Below are positions 1 through 6,274 of a stretch of 7,055 bases of DNA, one piece after another; within the stretch, counting starts at the first letter, position 1; the number at the start of each line of letters is the position of its first letter. The notes under the pieces are model-generated. The model ran no database searches. It was not told the DNA's origin and saw only the letters and a list, made by a program, of their open reading frames with translations. The position numbers and the translations under genes are program-made. This stretch comes from Candidatus Hydrogenedentota bacterium (GTDB lineage Bacteria; Hydrogenedentota; Hydrogenedentia; Hydrogenedentales; SLHB01). The DNA is taken from assembly GCA_003557825.1 (NCBI GenBank), contig PWNM01000149.1:1-7055 (forward strand). Direction: 5' to 3'.

Positions 1-1
1 C

Positions 2-2122
2 TACTCCAGCACGCTGGTCACGTCGGGCACAGCGAAGGGTGTCGTGGTGGCGACAGGGACCGAGACCGAGATCGGCCGCATCAACGCCATGATGTCCGAG
101 GTGAAGACCATTACGACTCCATTGTTGCGACAGGTGGCGACCTTTGGCCGCTGGCTTACCGTGGTGATTCTGAGCGCGGCGGCCTTCTTGGTTTTATTCG
201 GAATCGTGATTCGGGACTACGACCTCATCGAAATTTTTCTTGCCGCGGTGGGACTTGCTGTTGCGGCCATTCCTGAGGGATTACCGGCTATTATGACCAT
301 AACGTTAGCTATCGGCGTGCAGCGGATGGCCAAGCGTAATGCCATCATTCGTCGCTTGCCTGCCGTCGAAACGCTGGGTTCGGTCACGGTAATTTGTTCG
401 GATAAGACGGGCACACTGACCCGGAACGAGATGACTGTCGCCCAGGTCACCCTCAAGGATGATCAGTTCCAGGTGTCCGGTACCGGCTATGCGCCGGAGG
501 GCGAGGTGACCAAGGATGACGAACCGGTCGACCTTGACTCCCATCCGGCGTTGCGGGATTTACTTATCGCAGGAGTCTTGTGCAATGATTCCCGTCTACG
601 TGAAGAAGACGGGCAATGGGTCATCGAGGGGGATCCGACAGAGGCGTCGTTGCTTACCTTGGGAGCGAAAGCGGGTTTTGACCGGGCTTCTTTGCGCGAG
701 GAATACCCGCGGGTCGATGCCATTCCTTTCGAATCGGAACATAAATACATGGCCACCCTGCATACCCATGAAGGAGAAGGCCTCATTTTTCTCAAAGGGG
801 CTCCCGAGCGACTGCTTAAATTGTGTGAACGGGAGGAGCTTGATCATGAGGAGGAGGATCAGGAATTTGATCCGTCTTATTGGGATGATGCCATGGAGAA
901 AATGGCCGCTCGCGGTATGCGGATGCTTGGTATTGCCATCAAACGTGTCTCGGCGGATAAGCAGAGTATCGATCACGAGGACATTCAGGAGGGGATGGTG
1001 TTTCTCGGATTTGCGGGACTCATTGATCCGCCCCGTGATGAAGCCATCCGCGCCGTCAAGGAGTGCCAAGAGGCCGGTATTCGCGTGAAGATGATCACGG
1101 GTGATCATGCCCTGACGGCGCGGACTATTGGCACGGAGCTGGGCATCGGGGACGGCGAGACATCCTATACCGGCGAAGAGCTCGAATCGATGGACGAGGA
1201 ATCCCTGGATAAGGCGGTGGATGAATCCGATGTATTCGCCCGGGTCAGCCCGGAGCATAAACTCCGCATCGTACAAGGATTGCAGGATGATGGCCTCATC
1301 GTCGCCATGACGGGCGACGGCGTAAACGATGCCCCGGCGCTCAAGAAAGCCGATATCGGCGTGGCCATGGGGATCAAGGGAACCGAAGCCTCCAAAGAAG
1401 CCTCCGAGATGGTGTTGGCCGACGACAATTTTGCTTCCATCGCCCATGCAGTGGAGGAAGGGCGGACGGTCTATGCGAATCTCAAGAAGTCCATTCTGTT
1501 TATCTTGCCGACGAATGGTGGACAATCCCTGGCGATTATCGCAGCCGTTGTGCTTGGGTTAGCCGATATGCCCATCACGCCCGTGCAGATCCTGTGGGTC
1601 AACATGGTTACCGCGGTGACATTGGCCTTGGCATTGGCCTTTGAACCGGCGGAAAAGGGGGTCATGAAGCGACCCCCCCGGGACCCGAACGAATCGCTCT
1701 TGCCGGGATTCTTCCTGTGGCGTATTTCGTTCGTGTCCGTCCTGCTGCTGGCGGGGACGCTCGGATTCTATCAATGGCAATATGCAGGCGGTGAGGGTGT
1801 GGACCTTGATGTGGCCCGGGCCATTGCGATCAATACGCTCGTAATGGGCGAGGTGTTTTACCTGTTCAACAGCCGGATCATGACGGGGTCGTCGTTTACC
1901 AAACAGATTCTGACCTCCAATCCCTATGCCTTTTTGTCCGCCGGGACGATCATCTTGTTGCAACTGTTGTTCACGTATTTCCCCTTGTTCCAGGAATGGT
2001 TTGGCACAGCTAGCATGCCGCTGGCCATGTGGATTCCCATTGTGTTATTCGGCATGGCAGTCTTCCTGATCGTCGAAGGGGAAAAGGCCATCGTCCGGAA
2101 GTTTTTTAACGTGGAAGGCTAA
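2..2122 (+). CDS. P-type cation-transporting ATPase, P2 (Ca2+-ATPase/CtpF-like), 5'-truncated by the window edge
   Basis: An inner-membrane pump that would use ATP, through a phospho-aspartate intermediate, to move a cation. The frame is open to the left edge, so the GTG at 44 is an internal valine and not the start; 706 residues are visible of the roughly 900 usual for this family. In visible numbering: the end of the actuator domain (1-30), M3 (about 52-72), M4 with PEGLP (91-95), the phosphorylation site DKTGTLT (134-140, Asp134), KGAPE of the nucleotide-binding domain (265-269), TGD (366-368), the hinge motif TGDGVNDAP (437-445), and M5-M10 (about 498-692). The TGES loop and M1-M2 are off-window. 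M4 Glu92, M5 Asn505 and M6 Asn534 and Thr537 match SERCA ion ligands, but the positions of SERCA Glu771 and Asp800 appear to be Gln508 and Ala538. The transported ion is therefore uncertain; Ca2+ is a family-level guess. It converges on the peptide-transporter operon and shows no functional link to it. Confidence 0.95.
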   Translation, partial: YSSTLVTSGTAKGVVVATGTETEIGRINAMMSEVKTITTPLLRQVATFGRWLTVVILSAAAFLVLFGIVIRDYDLIEIFLAAVGLAVAAIPEGLPAIMTITLAIGVQRMAKRNAIIRRLPAVETLGSVTVICSDKTGTLTRNEMTVAQVTLKDDQFQVSGTGYAPEGEVTKDDEPVDLDSHPALRDLLIAGVLCNDSRLREEDGQWVIEGDPTEASLLTLGAKAGFDRASLREEYPRVDAIPFESEHKYMATLHTHEGEGLIFLKGAPERLLKLCEREELDHEEEDQEFDPSYWDDAMEKMAARGMRMLGIAIKRVSADKQSIDHEDIQEGMVFLGFAGLIDPPRDEAIRAVKECQEAGIRVKMITGDHALTARTIGTELGIGDGETSYTGEELESMDEESLDKAVDESDVFARVSPEHKLRIVQGLQDDGLIVAMTGDGVNDAPALKKADIGVAMGIKGTEASKEASEMVLADDNFASIAHAVEEGRTVYANLKKSILFILPTNGGQSLAIIAAVVLGLADMPITPVQILWVNMVTAVTLALALAFEPAEKGVMKRPPRDPNESLLPGFFLWRISFVSVLLLAGTLGFYQWQYAGGEGVDLDVARAIAINTLVMGEVFYLFNSRIMTGSSFTKQILTSNPYAFLSAGTIILLQLLFTYFPLFQEWFGTASMPLAMWIPIVLFGMAVFLIVEGEKAIVRKFFNVEG

Positions 2123-2131
2123 GGGAGACCG

Positions 2132-3151
2132 CTATTCCGAACCGGACTGTGAAGTTGCCCCGGTTGTTGGGGCATGGACCATACATGCGGCTTCATGGCT
2201 TGCCGTGACGGGCGTCAGCGCCTGTTCCAGTTCACGGCAGGCCGGGATGGCATCGGGGCAGCGGGGGTGAAAGTGACATCCCGAGGGCGGATTGATCGGG
2301 CTTGGCACATCGCCTGACAGGATGATCCGTTTGCGGGCATGCTCAGGGTCCGCCACGGGAGCCGCCGCCAAGAGGGCCTTGGTGTAGGGATGGACCGGCC
2401 GCTCGAAAATGTCCTTGACCGTTCCCATCTCAACAATCCGCCCAAGATACATGACTGCCACCATGTCCGAAACGAGCTGCACGACGCTAAGATCATGGCT
2501 GATGAAGAGGTAGGCCAAGCCGAGGCGTTCCTGCAAGTCGGCGAGTAGGTTGAGGATCTGGGCCTGGATGGAAACGTCGAGGGCCGAGATCGGTTCGTCG
2601 GCGACGATGAGGTCTGGTTCGACCGCCAAAGCCCGGGCAATGCCGATTCGCTGGCGTTGGCCGCCGCTGAATTCGTGGGGATATCGGTCGGCGCTTTCGG
2701 GCGGCAGTCCAACGAGATCAAGTAATTCGTAGATGCGCTCCCGCCTTTGTTTGCCCGGAGCCAGACCGTGGGCGTTCAGCACCTCGGAAAGGACCGAATA
2801 GACGGTCATCCGCGGGTTCAGTGAGCCGTAGGGATCTTGAAAGATGATCTGCATCCGCCGCCGCGTGGTTCGGAGTTCCCGACGCCCGAGGCTTACCATG
2901 TCTACGCCTTTGAAAACCACCCGTCCGCCTGTCGGTTCGATGAGCCGGAGGATGGTCCGCCCCACGGTGGTCTTGCCGCATCCGCTTTCGCCCACCAAAC
3001 TGAGGGTCTTCCCGGGGGGGATGGTAAAATCCACGCCATCGACGGCTCGTACCGCGCCGACCACCTTCGAGAACACGCCGCGCCGCACAGGGAAATGCTT
3101 CACCAATCCCTCGACGGCCAATAGGGGTTCGGTTGGGGTTGAAACGTTCAT
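2132..3151 (-). CDS. oppF: Oligopeptide/dipeptide ABC transporter ATP-binding protein, OppF/DppF type
   Basis: The second of two cytoplasmic ATPases that would drive peptide import by pairing with OppD on the inner face of the OppB/OppC channel. The 339 residues carry a complete ABC domain: Walker A GESGCGKT (54-61), Q-loop Gln105 in FQDPYGSLNP, signature FSGGQRQR (161-168), Walker B LIVADEP with catalytic Glu186, D-loop ALD (190-192) and switch His219. After it comes the C-terminal extension of peptide-transporter ATPases, with GCHFHPRCP and four cysteines (292, 298, 305, 323). OppF assignment rests on the FQDPYGSLNP and FSGGQRQR versions and on being last in the operon. The ATG overlaps the oppD stop by 4 bases (ATGA) and has a GGAGG sequence 7 bases upstream, so the start is well supported. 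It is the last gene of the operon and ends 9 bases from the convergent ATPase stop. Confidence 0.95.
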   Translation of the reverse strand: MNVSTPTEPLLAVEGLVKHFPVRRGVFSKVVGAVRAVDGVDFTIPPGKTLSLVGESGCGKTTVGRTILRLIEPTGGRVVFKGVDMVSLGRRELRTTRRRMQIIFQDPYGSLNPRMTVYSVLSEVLNAHGLAPGKQRRERIYELLDLVGLPPESADRYPHEFSGGQRQRIGIARALAVEPDLIVADEPISALDVSIQAQILNLLADLQERLGLAYLFISHDLSVVQLVSDMVAVMYLGRIVEMGTVKDIFERPVHPYTKALLAAAPVADPEHARKRIILSGDVPSPINPPSGCHFHPRCPDAIPACRELEQALTPVTASHEAACMVHAPTTGATSQSGSE

Positions 3152-4200
3152 CGAACCGCCTCCGCATGATTGTCGGGAATGCCCGGCTCTTGCCCCATGG
3201 CCTTCATGCGCTCGGCATCATGAAGCCAGCACGCTACATGGCGCCCATCTGCCTGTTGTTCCAATGGCGGCTCCTCGTTTCGGCACAGTTCCATGGCGAA
3301 AGGGCAGCGCGGATGGAAGCGGCATCCTGATGGGAAGGCCGTCGCCGGAGGGACTTGCCCCTTGATGGCATACAACCGAGCCCGCGTGGCGCCATCGGCG
3401 CGTTCGAGGACGATATTCGGAATGGACCGAAACAGACCAATCGTATAGGGATGGTAAGGTTTGCGAAACAAGGCGTTGACGTCGGCCTTCTCGACGATTT
3501 TGCCTGCATACATGATGGCCACATGCTCCGCCATCTCGGCTACAACGCCCAAGTCGTGGGTAATCAGTAGCAGCGACATGTTCCGTTCGGCCTGAAGCGC
3601 CCGTAGCAGGTCAAGAATCTGGGCCTGGATGGTCACATCGAGGGCCGTGGTCGGTTCGTCGGCGATGAGCAGCTTGGGGTCGCAAGCCAACGCCATAGCG
3701 ATCATGGCCCGTTGCCGCATGCCGCCCGACATCTGGTGGGGATAGTCGTCGACGCGGCTTTCAGGCGATGGAATGCCCACCTGGGCGAAGAGGTCGATGG
3801 TCCGTTGTCGAGCCTCCGGCTTGGAGAGTTGCCGGTGGACGCGCATCGATGCCGCCACCTGGTCGCCCACGCGAAATACGGGATTTAATGAGGTCATCGG
3901 TTCCTGGAAGATCATCGAAACGGTGTTGCCCCGGAACTTGCGCATGGCCTTTTCGGAGAGTTTGAGGACGTCCTGATCGCCGATAAGAATTTGCCCCGAA
4001 TGAATTTTTCCCGGCGGTTCGGGTATGAGTCGCATGATGGAGAGGGCGGTGACGCTTTTCCCGCAGCCGCTTTCACCCACCAACGCGACGGTGCGACCGA
4101 GGGGGATGTCGAAGGAAACATCATCCACCGCCCGCGCCACGCCGGCGTCGGTGTGGAAATAGGTCTTTAGATTGCGGATGCTTACCAGGGTAGTCGTCAT
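3148..4200 (-). CDS. oppD: Oligopeptide/dipeptide ABC transporter ATP-binding protein, OppD/DppD type
   Basis: The first cytoplasmic ATPase of the peptide importer, expected to form the nucleotide-binding pair with OppF. The 350 residues include Walker A GESGCGKS (42-49), the Q-loop FQEPMTSLNP (Gln99), signature MSGGMRQR (157-164), Walker B LLIADEP with Glu182, D-loop ALD (186-188) and switch His215. The MSGGMRQR signature and the EPMTSLNP Q-loop are typical of the OppD/DppD branch and separate it from OppF. The C-terminal peptide-transporter extension has GCRFHPRCP and four cysteines (293, 299, 306, 324), a pattern linked to an iron-sulfur cluster in some DppD/OppD proteins. All catalytic residues are present. 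The ATG is 15 bases after the oppC stop, with only a weak ribosome site (GAAAGA, 5 bases before the ATG), so coupling to oppC translation is plausible. The tail of about 20 residues after the cysteine region (ending in NHAEAVR) has no recognised function. Confidence 0.95.
   Translation of the reverse strand: MTTTLVSIRNLKTYFHTDAGVARAVDDVSFDIPLGRTVALVGESGCGKSVTALSIMRLIPEPPGKIHSGQILIGDQDVLKLSEKAMRKFRGNTVSMIFQEPMTSLNPVFRVGDQVAASMRVHRQLSKPEARQRTIDLFAQVGIPSPESRVDDYPHQMSGGMRQRAMIAMALACDPKLLIADEPTTALDVTIQAQILDLLRALQAERNMSLLLITHDLGVVAEMAEHVAIMYAGKIVEKADVNALFRKPYHPYTIGLFRSIPNIVLERADGATRARLYAIKGQVPPATAFPSGCRFHPRCPFAMELCRNEEPPLEQQADGRHVACWLHDAERMKAMGQEPGIPDNHAEAVR
3159..3163 (-). promoter_or_regulatory. 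Ribosome binding site of oppF
   Basis: A GGAGG sequence read on the - strand lies 7 bases before the oppF ATG and inside the last codons of oppD. It is the strongest Shine-Dalgarno match in the operon and confirms the start that overlaps the oppD stop. Confidence 0.8.
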
Positions 4201-4215
4201 AGTGTTCTTTCGTGG

Positions 4216-5250
4216 TTATTGGCGTAGTCGGGGATCCATGGCATCGCGCAGTCCTTCGCCCACCAGGTTAAACGCCGTCACGGTGATGAATATCGCTGCG
4301 CCGGGAAAGGTGACCAACCACCAGACTCCGTCAGCCACGAGCCGTTGAGATTGTTTGAGCAGTTCGCCCCAGCTTGCTGTCGGGGGTTGTACTCCAAAGC
4401 CCAAGAAACTCAGGCCCGATTCCATCAGAATGGCGCCCGCAACCCCAAAGGTGGCGCTGACCAGTACGGGCGCCAGGGCGTTGGGCAGCAAATGGCGGAA
4501 CATGACCCGCATATCGCGGAGTCCCGTCGCCCGAGCGGCCAAGACAAACTCGGATTCGCGCAGTTTCAGGAATTCGCCTCGAACCAACCGGGCCACTCCC
4601 ATCCAGCTCGTCAGACCAATGACAATCATGATGTTCCAAATACTGGGCCTTACAAAGGCGATAATGGCCAGAATGAGAAAGAAACTCGGGAAGCACATCA
4701 TCACTTCGATGATCCGTAAGACCACCACATCGACCCATCCGGTGTAGTACCCCGCCAAGGCCCCAAAGACAACCCCAATGGCTACCGAAATGCCCACAGC
4801 GACGAAACCGATGCTGATACTGATTCGCGTGCCCCAGATCATGCGCGAAAGTACGTCGCGTCCACGGTCATCGGTACCCAGCCAGTGCTCGCTGGAGGGC
4901 GCAGCCTGGCGGTTTCGAAGATTCTGTCTAAAAGGGGAATGGGGGATCGGGGGACGTAATGCATACTCGTCTTCGCTCGGTTCCCAACGGTCGTACTGGA
5001 AATTCACCAGTTCAGCCGGTCTTGTGTAATAGGGCAAAATGTAGCGTTCGCCTTCGTGTACCATGATGATAGGCACGTCGTTGGCCAGCACGGGCGTGAG
5101 GATAGCTACGACAAAAAGAAACAGTACCAGCCCCAGGCCGACAAGGGCCTGTTTGTTCTTGCGGAATTGCCGCCACACCAAGCGCCAATAGCCCTGCCGA
5201 TGGCGCGTTGGGTTCGATGAAGGCGCTATGGTAGATTCCGGGTTACTCAA
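4216..5250 (-). CDS. oppC: Peptide ABC transporter permease, OppC/DppC family (YejE-like features), TTG start
   Basis: One of the two inner-membrane channel subunits of the importer. With the TTG start at 5250 it has 344 residues. A basic N-terminal stretch (about 15-33) is followed by the first helix (about 36-56), then a long extracytoplasmic loop (57-121) leading to HWLGTDDRGRDVLSR (122-136), the usual OppC/DppC entry motif. Further helices lie at about 143-167, 173-199, 205-222, 262-283 and 309-331. The ATPase-coupling EAA loop is visible as EFVLAARATG (234-243) with LLPN at 254-257. The C-terminus DAMDPRLRQ is typical. An in-frame TTG at 5304 would add 18 residues and overlap oppB by 62 bases. 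The TTG at 5250 is preferred because GAGGA sits 7 bases before it and it overlaps the oppB stop by only 8 bases. The long loop and PPIPHSPF segment recall YejE; that comparison is from memory. Confidence 0.92.
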   Translation of the reverse strand: MSNPESTIAPSSNPTRHRQGYWRLVWRQFRKNKQALVGLGLVLFLFVVAILTPVLANDVPIIMVHEGERYILPYYTRPAELVNFQYDRWEPSEDEYALRPPIPHSPFRQNLRNRQAAPSSEHWLGTDDRGRDVLSRMIWGTRISISIGFVAVGISVAIGVVFGALAGYYTGWVDVVVLRIIEVMMCFPSFFLILAIIAFVRPSIWNIMIVIGLTSWMGVARLVRGEFLKLRESEFVLAARATGLRDMRVMFRHLLPNALAPVLVSATFGVAGAILMESGLSFLGFGVQPPTASWGELLKQSQRLVADGVWWLVTFPGAAIFITVTAFNLVGEGLRDAMDPRLRQ

Positions 5251-6238
5251 ACTTAATCCTCGGGTCGGTGATGGCGTAGAGAATATCCGAAAGGAGCAGG
5301 CCAATCAGCGTCAGGAAGGCCGAAACGGCCAGAATCCCCATGATCAGGGGGTAGTCGCGGGAGAGGATGGCTTCGAACCCAAGCCGACCCATACCGGGTA
5401 TGGTAAACACCTGCTCGATAATGACACTACCGCCGATCAGAGCGGGAAGCAATGTGCCCAGCAAGGTGATGATGGGGATGAGCGAATTGCGCATGGCGTA
5501 TTTGAAGATGACAATACGCTCGGAGAACCCGTAGGCCCGGGCGGTGCGGATGTAGTCTTGGCGGATGGTCTCGATCATGCCTGCCCGGGCATACCGCGAT
5601 AGTCCGGCGAGACCGCCGTAGGTCAGGCAGAACACAGGGAGCACCAAATGCCAAATACGGTCAACGAGCCACTGATGCCAGGGCCAGTCTTGGGCGCCGA
5701 AGGAACTGATGCCGAAAATGGGAAATACATTCCAGTACTCGCCGCCCCCCAGGAACAGAATGAGTAGCATGGCCACCCAGAAGCTGGGGAGACTGTACAA
5801 GATGAACAAAATCAGGGTGATAATACTGTCCGGTATGGATCGGTGGTGCGTCGCGGAGAAGACCCCAATCGGTACCGATATCAGGTATATTAAAAAGATC
5901 GAAATGATGTTGAGCTGAAGGGTGATAGGTAAAGCTTCGAGGATCTTGTCGCGGACCGGCCGGTGATCCTTAAAGGAGTTTCCAAAATCGAGGGTCACCA
6001 AACGCCCCAACCACAGGCCGTATTGCTGATAAATGGGCCGGTCGAGACCGTAAAGCGCCTTGGTTTCCTCGATGATGCGGTCCGTATCGCTGTCGGCGGC
6101 CATGTCGCCTTGGGTGGCCATAAGTCGGAAGTATATTGGGCTTCCCGGGGCAAGCTGAATGACGAAAAACGACACGAGGCTGATGCCGATAAAGGTCGGC
6201 ACGATAAGCAGAAGCCGTCGTATCAAATAGGCCTTCAT
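5243..6238 (-). CDS. oppB: Peptide ABC transporter permease, OppB/DppB family (YejB-like C-terminus)
   Basis: The partner channel subunit to OppC in the inner membrane. The 331 residues begin MKAYLIRRLLLIVPT, the standard OppB/DppB opening, with the first helix at about 9-30. A periplasmic segment contains YGLDRPIYQQY (63-73) and LDFGNSF (83-89), both family hallmarks. More helices lie at about 105-128, 138-162, 196-212, 253-277 and 296-320. The cytoplasmic EAA loop is QDYIRTARAYGFSE (227-240), followed by NSLIPII (251-257). The C-terminal part (GFEAILSRDYPLIMG, then ILYAITDPRIKFE) resembles YejB as I remember it (SRDYP, DPRI-FE). The ATG start has an AGGAAGG ribosome site just upstream, and the gene begins 36 bases after the binding-protein stop. 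Length is normal and nothing is disrupted. Confidence 0.95.
   Translation of the reverse strand: MKAYLIRRLLLIVPTFIGISLVSFFVIQLAPGSPIYFRLMATQGDMAADSDTDRIIEETKALYGLDRPIYQQYGLWLGRLVTLDFGNSFKDHRPVRDKILEALPITLQLNIISIFLIYLISVPIGVFSATHHRSIPDSIITLILFILYSLPSFWVAMLLILFLGGGEYWNVFPIFGISSFGAQDWPWHQWLVDRIWHLVLPVFCLTYGGLAGLSRYARAGMIETIRQDYIRTARAYGFSERIVIFKYAMRNSLIPIITLLGTLLPALIGGSVIIEQVFTIPGMGRLGFEAILSRDYPLIMGILAVSAFLTLIGLLLSDILYAITDPRIKFE
5257..5261 (-). promoter_or_regulatory. Ribosome binding site that decides the oppC start
   Basis: On the - strand, GAGGA lies in the last codons of oppB. Counting from GAGG there are 7 bases to a TTG whose next bases contain the oppB TAA stop. This arrangement supports initiation at TTG 5250 and not at the other in-frame TTG at 5304, and suggests that oppC translation is coupled to oppB termination. 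Confidence 0.7.
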
Positions 6239-6241
6239 AGA

Positions 6242-6249
6242 TCCTTCCT
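6242..6249 (-). promoter_or_regulatory. Ribosome binding site of oppB
   Basis: On the - strand an AGGAAGGA sequence precedes the oppB ATG; its first AGGA leaves a 7-base spacer. It lies in the 36-base gap after the binding-protein gene. That gap shows no convincing terminator or promoter, so oppB probably shares the upstream transcript. Confidence 0.65.
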
Positions 6250-6274
6250 ATAGCCCGGTTCGGATTCGCACAGA

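Noticed and set aside
596..1525. A 309-codon open frame on the - strand, opposite the P-type ATPase gene.
   Set aside because: It lies entirely antisense to well-conserved ATPase motifs, its translation shows no recognisable domain, and open antisense frames are common in GC-rich coding DNA.
1673..1679. Run of seven C in the ATPase gene, matched by a seven-base G run at 3014-3020 (C on the coding strand of oppF), as phase-variation or frameshift sites.
   Set aside because: Both runs encode expected Pro-Pro residues in conserved contexts and both frames are intact. The tracts are short, so chance is the simplest explanation.
2156..2174. Inverted repeat tgcccc-(7)-ggggca near the end of oppF as a terminator.
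   Set aside because: The stem is only 6 bp, no T-run follows on either strand, and it lies within the oppF coding sequence.
2837..3365. Overlapping + strand open frames opposite oppD and oppF.
   Set aside because: They are antisense to strongly conserved ABC motifs, lack family features and overlap each other; they are shadows of the real genes.
5251..5304. N-terminal extension of oppC from the in-frame TTG at 5304.
   Set aside because: It would overlap oppB by 62 bases and has no better ribosome site than the TTG at 5250, which has GAGGA at ideal spacing.
6239..6274. Possible attenuator or terminator between the binding-protein gene and oppB.
   Set aside because: The 36-base gap contains only short imperfect complementarity and the oppB ribosome site, with no GC-rich stem plus T-run.
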